DNA of 48,636 bases from Oscillospiraceae bacterium. GTDB taxonomy: Bacteria; Bacillota; Clostridia; Oscillospirales; Ruminococcaceae. The notes below the pieces were generated by a model that was given only the letters and a program-made list of their open reading frames with translations, searched no databases and had not been told where the DNA came from. Below, in pieces: positions 25,892 to 33,591 of the stretch. The position numbers and the translations under genes were made by a program. Numbering within the stretch: the first letter of the stretch is position 1; every line of letters starts with the position of its first letter. The stretch spans positions 1 to 48,636 of the forward strand of contig JAFXJT010000050.1 of NCBI GenBank assembly GCA_017532085.1, read 5' to 3'.

Positions 25892-26601
25892 GCCGATCTG
25901 CTTGGATTGATGGCATTTTGGATTTTTGCTATCCGAATCGTTGTGATTGCTGCGGCAGCTTGATTCCCTATCGCGCGGTGATTTGTGAAGAATGTCGTGT
26001 GCAATTGGAAAAGCTTACAATTTCTTATACCGATTGGTGCAGGAGTGAAACAACACAGCCGATTCCATGGCGGCATCTGATTACTGTTTATGCGTATCAG
26101 GCGCTTGCCCGAGAGGGAATCCTTGCTATGAAGGAGGGACATCGGCAGTTTGCGGTGCATCTGGCGCAAAAGCTTTCATTGATTGCTGTGAAGGAACTGC
26201 CTCTTTCTCAAATTGATTTTGTAACATGGGTTCCCATTGCAAAACGCCGTCGTGCAGAGCAGGGTTATGGACATAGTGAATATCTTGCCAAGCAGCTTGC
26301 TGCAAGATTGTATCTTCCGGTAAAAGGCGGCTTGCTTGTGCAGGAACATACACAACAGCGACAGCATCATAATAAAACCGCAAAGGAACGAGAAGCATTT
26401 GCGCAGCGCTTTCATAAGACAAATGCAGATTTGACAGGAAAAACCATATTGCTTTGCGATGATGTTCTGACCACGGGGCATACGCTGCGGCGATGTGTAT
26501 CACTTTTGCAGGAAATGGGCGCAGATACGGTTTATGGAGCAGTTGGTGCCTGTCGGCTGATAGAGCAGCAGGTTTCTATTTCCAAAGGAGATACGGCATG
26601 A
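25888..26601 (+). CDS. comF: ComF family phosphoribosyltransferase-like protein
   Basis: This is a 237-aa ComF/GntX-type protein. An N-terminal four-Cys zinc ribbon (CDCCG...CEEC) precedes a type I phosphoribosyltransferase fold with the PRPP loop LLCDDVLTTGHTLRRC. WVPIAKRRRAEQGYGHSEYLAK is the conserved family block. ComF supports DNA uptake in competent Bacillus; in non-competent species its role is unclear. It overlaps recD2 (ATGA) and the next gene (ATGA), so all three are translationally coupled, linking it to a DNA helicase. Confidence 0.92.
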   Translation: MSRSAWIDGILDFCYPNRCDCCGSLIPYRAVICEECRVQLEKLTISYTDWCRSETTQPIPWRHLITVYAYQALAREGILAMKEGHRQFAVHLAQKLSLIAVKELPLSQIDFVTWVPIAKRRRAEQGYGHSEYLAKQLAARLYLPVKGGLLVQEHTQQRQHHNKTAKEREAFAQRFHKTNADLTGKTILLCDDVLTTGHTLRRCVSLLQEMGADTVYGAVGACRLIEQQVSISKGDTA

Positions 26602-27089
26602 AGAATGAATATCGATTCCGCATGGCATCGCAAAATGATCTTTCGGCATTGATTGCTTTGCGGCTGGCGTATTTTGAAGAAGAATTCGGGACACTCTCTT
26701 CGGAGCAGCTGAATGCCATTCGCAATCAGCTTCCGGTCTATTTTGCGAAGCATCTGGGAATTGATTGCTTTGCTTTTGTTGCAGAAATAGCATCCGGTGA
26801 GATTGTTGCCAACACAATACTTTGCTGCGAAGAAAAGCCGGCGAATCCATTTTTTCCGAATGGGAAAAGCGGTACGGTGCTGGGCGTTTATACAATGCCC
26901 GAACATCGGAGAAAAGGCATTGCAGCAGCTTTGATGCAGCAATTGATGGAACAGGCACGACAGCAATCGCTGGATGTGGTACGGCTTACGGCCAGTGCAA
27001 TGGGCAGATCTGTTTATGCCGGAATCGGATTTCGGGAAACGATCCAGCAGGATACGCCCATGGAGTTTTCCTTATGGCAGGAAAGATAG
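26598..27089 (+). CDS. GNAT family N-acetyltransferase
   Basis: This is a 163-aa acetyl-CoA-dependent acyltransferase. Motif A with the CoA-binding loop is VLGVYTMPEHRRKGIAAALMQQLMEQA (key residues R, K, G, A), followed by the C-terminal YAGIGFRE typical of GNAT folds. The N-terminus (YRFRMASQNDLSALIALR) matches the Acetyltransf_1 family. The substrate cannot be predicted. Its ATG overlaps the comF stop by 4 bp, and the stop lies 18 bp before mreB. Confidence 0.9.
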   Translation: MKNEYRFRMASQNDLSALIALRLAYFEEEFGTLSSEQLNAIRNQLPVYFAKHLGIDCFAFVAEIASGEIVANTILCCEEKPANPFFPNGKSGTVLGVYTMPEHRRKGIAAALMQQLMEQARQQSLDVVRLTASAMGRSVYAGIGFRETIQQDTPMEFSLWQER

Positions 27090-27107
27090 AAAAATACAAA
27101 GGGGACA

Positions 27108-28133
27108 ATGTTTATGGATATCGGAATTGATCTTGGTACAGCCAATATCATTATGACGACCAATAAAAAAGGCGTGGTGATCAATGAGCCATCTGTGATT
27201 GCCTATAACAAAAGAACGGAACGTGTGGTAGCGGTAGGCACGGAAGCATATCGTATGGAAGGCCGTGCACCGGAGCATATTGCGGTAGTACATCCGCTGC
27301 AGGATGGCGTGGTATCGGATGATATTCTGACACAGGCGCTGATGCGGGAGCTGATTTCGGTGGTTGCGGCGCATCCTGTGGTAAAGCCGAGAATTGTGGT
27401 GTGCATTCCATCGCTGATTACCGAAGTGGAGCGCCGTGCAATTCTGGATGCAGCAACCGGAACCGGATTCCGTAAGGTGCATTTGATTCGAGAGCCTCTG
27501 GCAGCACTGCTGGGCGCAGGGATTCCCATCAATCGGCCTGTGAGACATATGGTGGTAGATATCGGCGGCGGTACAACGGATGTTGCTGTGGTTTCTATGA
27601 ACGGTATTGTCACCGCACGCTCTATCAAAATCGCAGGCAATCATCTGGATCAGTCGATTATTCGCTATGTTCAGAATAAATATCAGTTGCTGCTTGGAAA
27701 AAAGTCTGCTGAGGAACTGAAGATCGCATTGTGCAATCTGTATGATCCCAGCGATGATGTGCTGCATACCGTAAAGGGCAGACATGTCACCAGAGGCTTG
27801 CCGGATCAATGCGATCTCAGTGAAATAGAGCTGTTTGAGGCAATTGAGGATGATATTGCTGCGATTACCGAGATGATTCGCAGAGTGCTGGAAGAGACTC
27901 CGCCGGAGCTGGTAGGCGATATCTATCAGAACGGAATTCTGCTGACAGGCGGTGGTGCTTGTCTGGGTGGTCTGGAGCAATATTTCAGAAGAACATTGGG
28001 TGTTCGCTGCCGCATTGCAAAGGATCCTCTGACCTGTGTGGCAAGAGGAACTGCCAAGGCGTTCCGTCATCGGGATATGCTGCTGGATGGCTTTGAACGA
28101 ATCGAGAGCTATGAAGCAATGCATGAGGTATAA
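27108..28133 (+). CDS. mreB: Rod-shape-determining MreB/Mbl-like actin homologue
   Basis: This is a 341-aa bacterial actin. MreB forms membrane filaments that guide lateral wall synthesis. Phosphate-1 loop GIDLGTANI, phosphate-2 VVDIGGGTTDVAVV, and the adenosine motif LLTGGGACLGGLE are intact. Two in-frame ATGs (27108, 27114) share one AAAGGGG site; the start is uncertain by two codons. There is no mreC/mreD next to it, so it may be an Mbl- or MreBH-type paralogue rather than the main mreB. It lies in an operon of unrelated enzymes. Confidence 0.88.
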   Translation: MFMDIGIDLGTANIIMTTNKKGVVINEPSVIAYNKRTERVVAVGTEAYRMEGRAPEHIAVVHPLQDGVVSDDILTQALMRELISVVAAHPVVKPRIVVCIPSLITEVERRAILDAATGTGFRKVHLIREPLAALLGAGIPINRPVRHMVVDIGGGTTDVAVVSMNGIVTARSIKIAGNHLDQSIIRYVQNKYQLLLGKKSAEELKIALCNLYDPSDDVLHTVKGRHVTRGLPDQCDLSEIELFEAIEDDIAAITEMIRRVLEETPPELVGDIYQNGILLTGGGACLGGLEQYFRRTLGVRCRIAKDPLTCVARGTAKAFRHRDMLLDGFERIESYEAMHEV

Positions 28134-28151
28134 TGAAAGGAGCAGCTGCAT

Positions 28152-29348
28152 ATGCAAATCAAAAAGAGAGTATTTTTGATTGTACTGGATAGCCTTGGCG
28201 TAGGAGAACTGCCCGATGCCAAACAATATGGCGACGCAGGCAGCAATACCTTGCGTGCATTGGTACAAAGCGGATCGCTTTTTGTACCGAATTTGCAGCA
28301 GATGGGCTTGTTTCATATTGATGGAATAGATTGCGGTATGCCGCAGGGCATTCCGAAGGCTGCCTATGGAAAATGTGCAGAGCGCTCTGTGGGCAAGGAT
28401 ACCACAACCGGTCACTGGGAACTTGCCGGTTTGATCTCCAAAAGACCCATGCCAACATTTCCGAATGGATTTCCTTCTCAGGTGATTGCGGCACTGCGCA
28501 AAGCAACAGGTCGGGAAATCCTTTGTAATTTGCCCTATTCCGGCACCAAGGTGATTGCCGATTATGGCGAGGAGCATCTGAAAACGGGTGCGCTGATTGT
28601 ATATACTTCTGCGGACAGTGTGCTGCAGATTGCAGCACATGAATCGCTGATTCCGCCTGAGGAGCTGTATGCAATCTGCCGCAAGGCAAGAGCCATCATG
28701 CAGGGAGAATATGCCGTGGGACGGATCATTGCAAGACCGTTTATCGGAGAAGCACCAAACTTCACCCGTACTGCCAATCGGCATGATTTCTCGGTTGCAC
28801 CCTTTGCGCCAACTTTGCTGGATTTGCTGAAAGCACAAGGCAAGGATGTCATCTCCGTGGGAAAAATTGTAGATATTTTTGCAGAGCAAGGTATTACGGA
28901 AAGTCATCGTACTGTTTCCAATGCGGATGGTATGGAGAAAACCTGCAGCATTGCTGCACAGCGTGCGTTTGATGGACTTTGTTTTGTGAATCTGGTGGAA
29001 TTTGACAGTGCATATGGGCATCGTAATGATATCGCAGGCTATACAGCAGCTCTCAATGCGTTCGATCAGGATCTGGGAAGACTGCTGCCGCTGCTGCATA
29101 AAGAGGATTTGTTGATGATTACGGCAGATCATGGCTGTGATCCGGCAACAGAGAGTACAGATCATTCCCGTGAGTATATTCCCCTGCTGCTGTATGGGCA
29201 TGGGATCGGCGCTGTCAATTTTCATATCAGAGATGGGTTTTCCGATGCAGCACAGACCATCTGTACAGTATTGGGTGTGGATGGCAGCCATCTCGAAGGC
29301 AAGTCGCTGGCAGATGTACAGGGATTGCTGCCGGAGCAAGGAGCGTAA
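28152..29348 (+). CDS. deoB: Phosphopentomutase
   Basis: This is a 398-aa alkaline-phosphatase-superfamily mutase interconverting (deoxy)ribose-1-phosphate and 5-phosphate in nucleoside salvage. The metal-binding N-terminus RVFLIVLDSLGVGELPDA, the phosphorylated Thr region GKDTTTGHWELAG, and the metal residues in TADHGCDPATESTDHSREYIPLL are all present. AAAGGAG lies upstream. It follows mreB by 18 bp and precedes the flavin reductase gene by 3 bp. No purine nucleoside phosphorylase or deoC is adjacent, unlike common deoB contexts. Confidence 0.97.
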   Translation: MQIKKRVFLIVLDSLGVGELPDAKQYGDAGSNTLRALVQSGSLFVPNLQQMGLFHIDGIDCGMPQGIPKAAYGKCAERSVGKDTTTGHWELAGLISKRPMPTFPNGFPSQVIAALRKATGREILCNLPYSGTKVIADYGEEHLKTGALIVYTSADSVLQIAAHESLIPPEELYAICRKARAIMQGEYAVGRIIARPFIGEAPNFTRTANRHDFSVAPFAPTLLDLLKAQGKDVISVGKIVDIFAEQGITESHRTVSNADGMEKTCSIAAQRAFDGLCFVNLVEFDSAYGHRNDIAGYTAALNAFDQDLGRLLPLLHKEDLLMITADHGCDPATESTDHSREYIPLLLYGHGIGAVNFHIRDGFSDAAQTICTVLGVDGSHLEGKSLADVQGLLPEQGA

Positions 29349-29351
29349 GCG

Positions 29352-29945
29352 ATGGGAAAAGTATTCTGGAATGGCGGTGCACTGCTTGGACCTGTACCGC
29401 CTGTATTGGTTACCTGCGGTACGATGGAGCATCCCAATGCCATTACGATTGGCTGGACCGGTATCACTGCAACCCATCCACCGATGACCTATATTTCTGT
29501 GCGGCCCAGTCGGTATTCTTATGAGCTGATTGACAAAAGCGGAGAGTTTGTGATTAATCTGACTACTACTGCTATGTGTCGGCAGGTGGATTTCTGCGGC
29601 GTCAAAAGCGGCAGAGATTTGAATAAACTTTCTGCCTGCGGTTTTCATACGGCACCTGCAAAGGGCGTATCTGCACCACTTTTAGAGGAATCTCCGTTGA
29701 GCCTTGCTTGTGTGGTGAAACAAAAAATACCGCTCGGCTCACACGATATGTTCCTTGCGGAAATCGTGAGCGTTGCGGTTGAAGAAAAATATATTGACAG
29801 CAAGGGCAAGCTGAATTTACAGCAATGCGGCCTTGCTGCCTATGCACATGGTGAATATTTTGCATTGGGACGAAAGATCGGCAGTTTTGGATTTTCGGTC
29901 AAAAAGCATAAATCCAGACCCAAGCAGAAAAAACCTCAGCTTTGA
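29352..29945 (+). CDS. Flavin reductase family protein (FMN-binding split barrel)
   Basis: This is a 197-aa protein of the flavin-reductase-like split-barrel family, which binds FMN and often reduces flavin or other acceptors using NAD(P)H. Conserved features are PVPPVLVTCGTMEHPNAITIGWTG, the flavin-contacting PPMTYISVRPSRYSYELI and EFVINLTT, and GHD-like GSHDMFLAEIVSV. The C-terminus is a Lys-rich tail. The physiological acceptor is unknown. AAGGAG precedes the ATG inside the end of deoB. Its last 10 bp overlap the end of rsmA on the other strand. Confidence 0.9.
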   Translation: MGKVFWNGGALLGPVPPVLVTCGTMEHPNAITIGWTGITATHPPMTYISVRPSRYSYELIDKSGEFVINLTTTAMCRQVDFCGVKSGRDLNKLSACGFHTAPAKGVSAPLLEESPLSLACVVKQKIPLGSHDMFLAEIVSVAVEEKYIDSKGKLNLQQCGLAAYAHGEYFALGRKIGSFGFSVKKHKSRPKQKKPQL

Positions 29946-30805
29946 GAGGAAAGACCTGTAATGGTGCGGGAAAGCGTCAGCAATGTCTGCATATCCAGTT
30001 GTTCAAAGCGGACGGTTTCTGCAAGACCGCATTGCCCAAATGCTTCGGAAAGTAAAGGCTTTGAGCAGCCAAGTCCGGCAGAGAGTGCATTCATTGCAGT
30101 TTTGCGGCGCTGTGCAAAGCCTGCCTTCACCATCTTCAAAAGAGGCTCTATCTCCTCGGAGGCACAAAGCGGTGTTTCATGGGGTGTAATGCGGATTACG
30201 GCAGAATCCACATTGGGAGCGGGATAAAAAGAGTCTCTGGGCACATCCATAAGGTATTCGGCTTGTCCCCGGAGCTGTACGGCAACGGTTACTGCACCTG
30301 CTGCTCGGGAGCCCACTTGTGCGCAAAGCCGATCGGCAGCCTCTTTTTGCACCATAACGGTCATGGATACAAATGAAACTTCCGATTCCAGCAAATGCAT
30401 GAGAATCGGGGACGTAATATAATAGGGCAGATTGGCGCAGAAGGCCACAGGCAGATCTCCGAACTGTTCTGCAAACAGCTGTTTCAGATCCAGCTTGAGA
30501 ATATCGCCCCATACAATATTGGTGTTTGAAAATTCGCCCAGCGTTTCTTGTAATACGGACTGCAAACGGTGATCAATTTCCACGGCGGTGACTTTTTCGG
30601 CATATTGAGCCAGTTGTTGGGTCAGTACACCAAAGCCTGGTCCCACCTCCAATGCAGCACAGCCATTATGAGGAATGCCATATTCCGCAATGGCGGGACA
30701 TACGGCAGGATCAATCAGAAAATTCTGTCCCAATCCTTTGGAAAAAGAAAAGGAATGCCGTTTGGCAATGGAACGAATGGTTTGCATATCGGTTAAATTC
30801 AGCAT
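29936..30805 (-). CDS. rsmA: 16S rRNA (adenine1518/1519-N6)-dimethyltransferase RsmA (KsgA)
   Basis: This is a 289-aa SAM-dependent enzyme that dimethylates two adjacent adenines in helix 45 of 16S rRNA, a late 30S assembly step. FSFSKGLGQNFLIDP is the family N-terminus, ALEVGPGFGVLTQQL is motif I, and the adenine-binding motif is ANLPYYITSPIL. The start at 30805 (MLNLTDMQTI) has GGGAG upstream; the longer open frame would include the promoter. The gene is convergent with, and overlaps by 10 bp, the flavin reductase gene. Confidence 0.96.
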   Translation of the reverse strand: MLNLTDMQTIRSIAKRHSFSFSKGLGQNFLIDPAVCPAIAEYGIPHNGCAALEVGPGFGVLTQQLAQYAEKVTAVEIDHRLQSVLQETLGEFSNTNIVWGDILKLDLKQLFAEQFGDLPVAFCANLPYYITSPILMHLLESEVSFVSMTVMVQKEAADRLCAQVGSRAAGAVTVAVQLRGQAEYLMDVPRDSFYPAPNVDSAVIRITPHETPLCASEEIEPLLKMVKAGFAQRRKTAMNALSAGLGCSKPLLSEAFGQCGLAETVRFEQLDMQTLLTLSRTITGLSSQS

Positions 30806-30819
30806 AGGATACTCCCGAT

Positions 30820-30849
30820 TATATAAAGAATTGACAAAAACACTTGCAA
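30820..30849 (-). promoter_or_regulatory. Promoter of rsmA
   Basis: On the minus strand, -35 TTGCAA (30844-30849), an 18-nt spacer and a TATATA -10 region (30820-30825) are seen. The -35 hexamer is palindromic and is shared with the divergent dCMP deaminase promoter. Confidence 0.5.
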
Positions 30850-30872
30850 TTTGACACAGCATCTGCTATACT
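30844..30872 (+). promoter_or_regulatory. Promoter of the dCMP deaminase gene
   Basis: -35 TTGCAA (30844-30849), a 17-nt spacer and -10 TATACT (30867-30872) are seen, back to back with the rsmA promoter. Confidence 0.58.
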
Positions 30873-30930
30873 GGTATCAAAGCAGCGGAGCGATGGAACT
30901 CCCCTGTCAGAAAACTGAGGAGGTTATGTG

Positions 30931-31425
30931 ATGAAGCGCAGAGATAAAATCAATTATTATCTTGATATTGCAGAAGTGGTATTGGAGCGCAGCACTTGTC
31001 TGCGTCGTAAATTCGGTGCGATTATTGTAAAGAATGATGAAATTATTTCCACAGGATATGTTGGTGCACCTCGCGGCAGAAAGAACTGCTGTGATATTGA
31101 TTATTGCCAGCGTGAAAAGCTGGGCGTGCCCAAGGGCGAGCGGTATGAACTTTGCCGCAGTGTGCATGCAGAAGCCAATGCGATCATCAGTGCCAGTCGT
31201 GCGGATCTGATGGGTTCGACCTTATATCTTGCCTGCCATGATGCCAGAACCAATGAACTGGATGGCAATGTAGAGCCGTGCTCTATGTGCAAGCGCCAGA
31301 TTCTCAATGCAGGTATCGAGATGGTTGTGATTCGTCAGACACATGATACGTATCGACTGATTTGCGTTGCGGATTGGGTGGACAATGACGAATCTCTTGC
31401 AGAGGAACTGCGTACCGGCTATTGA
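30931..31425 (+). CDS. Deoxycytidylate (dCMP) deaminase family protein
   Basis: This is a 164-aa zinc-dependent cytidine/deoxycytidylate deaminase. It likely converts dCMP to dUMP for thymidylate synthesis. The catalytic zinc site is HAEANAI and PCSMCK. An insertion with CCDIDYCQREKLG is shared with dCMP deaminases and with ComEB of Bacillus. GTG at 30928 and ATG at 30931 are both possible; AGGAGG spacing favours the ATG. It is a single gene with its own promoter and a perfect terminator. Confidence 0.92.
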   Translation: MKRRDKINYYLDIAEVVLERSTCLRRKFGAIIVKNDEIISTGYVGAPRGRKNCCDIDYCQREKLGVPKGERYELCRSVHAEANAIISASRADLMGSTLYLACHDARTNELDGNVEPCSMCKRQILNAGIEMVVIRQTHDTYRLICVADWVDNDESLAEELRTGY

Positions 31426-31461
31426 GTGCGGCAGGATGATATCACGGATATAACAAACCAG

Positions 31462-31489
31462 AGGCACAGGAAATTTCCTGTGCCTTTTT
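31462..31489 (+). terminator. Terminator after the dCMP deaminase gene
   Basis: A 24-bp perfect palindrome (31462-31485, AGGCACAGGAAA and its complement) is followed by TTTTT. It may also stop the convergent VanZ transcript, though T-rich sequence on that side is weak. Confidence 0.9.
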
Positions 31490-31492
31490 ATG

Positions 31493-31996
31493 TTATATGG
31501 TTATATGGCGGCGTTGTATTCGCAGTATGATGTGGTGCAGTAAGGTAATGCATACAATGCCTGTTGCCGCACCGGAAAAATCGATGCAGATATCACGCAG
31601 CTCACAGCTTCTGCCATCCGAAAACATTTGATGTATTTCATCGCTGACAGCATACAGTAAGCATAGCAAAAACGGCAGCAGAATCCGCCATTTGGGGCAA
31701 TCTTTGCATTGCCAATGCCCGAAGCGCAAAGTAGATGTCCAGAGCACGCCCAATATTGCATAGATAGAAAAATGCGCAAGCTTTCGGAAGATCGTATGAA
31801 ATGCATCCAGCTTCTGCGCCTGTGCAAGAGGCGAAAGACTGTTCCAATCCGGCGTAAACAGCGCAAGAATAGATTGCAGCATTCCCCCGCTGAGATCACC
31901 GGAAGCAGAGGCGTTTTGCGCAGACAGGCGGAAAATCAACACCATCCATAAGATTGTTGCGCTCCAAAGGAGAAGCTTTTTCAGCTTTTCTCCCAA
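31493..31996 (-). CDS. VanZ-like family membrane protein
   Basis: This is a 167-aa integral membrane protein of the VanZ-like family with about four TMs. The family blocks FRKLAHFSIYAILG and YAVSDEIHQMFSDGRSCELRDICIDFSGAATG are present. VanZ gives low-level teicoplanin resistance in enterococci, but most chromosomal members are of unknown function and this does not by itself indicate resistance. The start overlaps the end of the coiled-coil gene by 16 bp. It is last in the long minus-strand run. Confidence 0.9.
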   Translation of the reverse strand: MGEKLKKLLLWSATILWMVLIFRLSAQNASASGDLSGGMLQSILALFTPDWNSLSPLAQAQKLDAFHTIFRKLAHFSIYAILGVLWTSTLRFGHWQCKDCPKWRILLPFLLCLLYAVSDEIHQMFSDGRSCELRDICIDFSGAATGIVCITLLHHIILRIQRRHITI

Positions 31997-32427
31997 GTTT
32001 CACGCTCTTTCTTGATCTGCGCAAGTGCCGCATTGATCTGTGATTCGGTATTGCTCAGAGATTGCAGCACATAGGCAGCAGTCGCCTGCTTGGTTTCATC
32101 GCACTTAGTTTTGGTTTTTGCGAGCAGCTCATGTGCTTTGCGCTTGGTTTCAGCCAGAATTGCGCTCTCAGAGACAATCGCCTTTGCACGCTCTTCGGCA
32201 GTACGCACAACTTCCTCGGCCTTTTGCTGTGCTTCATTCATGAGGCGGTCACGGTCATAATCAATGAGCTTCGCTCTCTTGATTTCCTGAGGAAGGTTCA
32301 GGCGGATATCGTTAATCAGCTCACGCAAACGATCGCCATCAATAACGACCTTATGAGCAGCCAGAGGAAATGCTCGGGATTTTTCAAGCATTTCGTCCAT
32401 TTCATCCAAGATTTCATCTACGTTCAT
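31981..32427 (-). CDS. Coiled-coil protein of unknown function (DivIVA-like appearance)
   Basis: This is a 148-aa, highly charged, almost entirely helical protein. The N-terminal MNVDEILDEMDEMLEKS and the conserved-looking VVIDGDRLRELINDIRLNLPQEIKRAK are followed by a long heptad-rich coiled coil (residues about 60-145). Similar proteins beside coaD in Clostridia are labelled ATPase, but no Walker motif or other catalytic motif is visible here. It resembles DivIVA/SepF-type scaffold helices only in general character. It lies 36 bp after coaD and overlaps the VanZ-like gene. Function is unknown. Confidence 0.75.
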   Translation of the reverse strand: MNVDEILDEMDEMLEKSRAFPLAAHKVVIDGDRLRELINDIRLNLPQEIKRAKLIDYDRDRLMNEAQQKAEEVVRTAEERAKAIVSESAILAETKRKAHELLAKTKTKCDETKQATAAYVLQSLSNTESQINAALAQIKKERETWEKS

Positions 32428-32463
32428 GGTCTTACATCCTTTCTGATGGTTTGTATTTGTGGG

Positions 32464-32973
32464 TTATTGCGATTGCTGCCGTCCGAGACGTTCCTGAATC
32501 AGCGGCAGAATTTCCGGCGAAACGAAGCTGGAAATATCTCCTCCCAGACTTGCGATCTGTTTGACCACGCTGGAGCTGAGATACATATTCTCTGCGGCGG
32601 TAGTTAAAAAGACTGTTTCCGCAGCAGGATACAATTTTTTGTTGGCAAGAGCCATCTGGAATTCGTATTCAAAGTCACTGACTGCACGCAGACCCTTGAC
32701 AATGGCAATGGCACCGACACGGCGGACATAATTGGCAAGCAGTTCGCCATCGAGAATATCAATGATGACGTTCTGATACTGTGAAGTCACAGCTTCGATC
32801 ATAAGCAGTCGTTCCTTTAGTGTGAAGGAAGGATTTTTGGCAAGGTTGGTGGAAACCAATACAATCACCTTGTCAAAGAGCTTGCTTGCACGGCCAATGA
32901 TATCCAGATGTCCCAATGTGACAGGGTCAAAGCTGCCGGGACAAACTGCGACACGGCGCACTGAATCGGACAT
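32464..32973 (-). CDS. coaD: Phosphopantetheine adenylyltransferase
   Basis: This is a 169-aa nucleotidyltransferase catalysing the penultimate step of coenzyme A synthesis: ATP + 4'-phosphopantetheine to dephospho-CoA. The motif GSFDPVTLGHLDII with (T/H)xGH, the substrate loop KGLRAVSDFEYEFQMALAN, and the C-terminal YLSSSVVKQIASLGGD are diagnostic. The length is canonical (about 160-170 aa). It follows rsmD by 26 bp, the usual rsmD-coaD pairing in Firmicutes. Confidence 0.97.
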   Translation of the reverse strand: MSDSVRRVAVCPGSFDPVTLGHLDIIGRASKLFDKVIVLVSTNLAKNPSFTLKERLLMIEAVTSQYQNVIIDILDGELLANYVRRVGAIAIVKGLRAVSDFEYEFQMALANKKLYPAAETVFLTTAAENMYLSSSVVKQIASLGGDISSFVSPEILPLIQERLGRQQSQ

Positions 32974-32999
32974 TGCAGTCTCCTTTCAGCATAGTTTCC

Positions 33000-33566
33000 T
33001 CAAACGGATTCCGGATCGGCTTCGGATGCTTCCTCACCGAAATAGATAGTTACGAATATTTTACCATACTTTTTCTGCTTTTTCAAGTCAAAATTTGCGA
33101 TTTTTGCAGGCATTTTCAAATCCGGTTCATGTTCGCAGACAAGAATCCCGTTTTTTTGCATATGCGGAATCAGCATTGGCAGGATTTCGGGCAGAATATT
33201 CTTTCCATAGGGCGGATCGAGAAATGCAATATCGAAGGTTTCGCGGCAGCGCAGCAGGAATGCCTGTGCATCGGTGCAAAGGAGCTGTGCACGATCTGAA
33301 AATCCACAGGCGGTGATATTCTGCTGTATGACCTGGAATGCTTTTCGGTTGGATTCCACCAAGGTAGCATGGGCTGCTCCTCGACTGAGGGCTTCGATGG
33401 CCAGCTGTCCGCTGCCGGCGAACAGATCCAGCACACGTGCACAGGGCAGATCGAATTGTATGGCAGAGCAGATGGCTTCCTTAACCAGATCGGTGGTCGG
33501 ACGGGTATCCAGTCCTTCGGGAGCCAGAAGCTTTCTGCCTCGTGCAGAACCGGTAATGACACGCAT
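33000..33566 (-). CDS. rsmD: 16S rRNA (guanine966-N2)-methyltransferase RsmD
   Basis: This is a 188-aa SAM-dependent methyltransferase making m2G966 in 16S rRNA. MRVITGSARGRKL is the family N-terminus; RPTTDLVKEAICSAI, LDLFAGSGQLAIEALSRGA (motif I) and the catalytic FLDPPYG (motif IV) are intact. The start at 33566 has GAAAGGAAG about 9 nt upstream. It is paired with coaD and lies 25 bp downstream of the GH25 gene, so it may be co-transcribed with the polysaccharide genes. Confidence 0.95.
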   Translation of the reverse strand: MRVITGSARGRKLLAPEGLDTRPTTDLVKEAICSAIQFDLPCARVLDLFAGSGQLAIEALSRGAAHATLVESNRKAFQVIQQNITACGFSDRAQLLCTDAQAFLLRCRETFDIAFLDPPYGKNILPEILPMLIPHMQKNGILVCEHEPDLKMPAKIANFDLKKQKKYGKIFVTIYFGEEASEADPESV

Positions 33567-33591
33567 AATGTAGCTTCCTTTCTGATATGAG

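Noticed and set aside
27072-29648. 858-codon open frame antisense to mreB, deoB and the flavin reductase gene
   Set aside because: The three plus-strand genes have clear motifs and ribosome sites; the antisense frame stays open because of codon bias and looks unlike a protein (very rich in Cys, His, Gln).
31493-31996. VanZ-like gene as a glycopeptide-resistance determinant
   Set aside because: No vanR/S/H/A/X/Y neighbours; VanZ-like proteins are widespread chromosomal membrane proteins without proven resistance roles.
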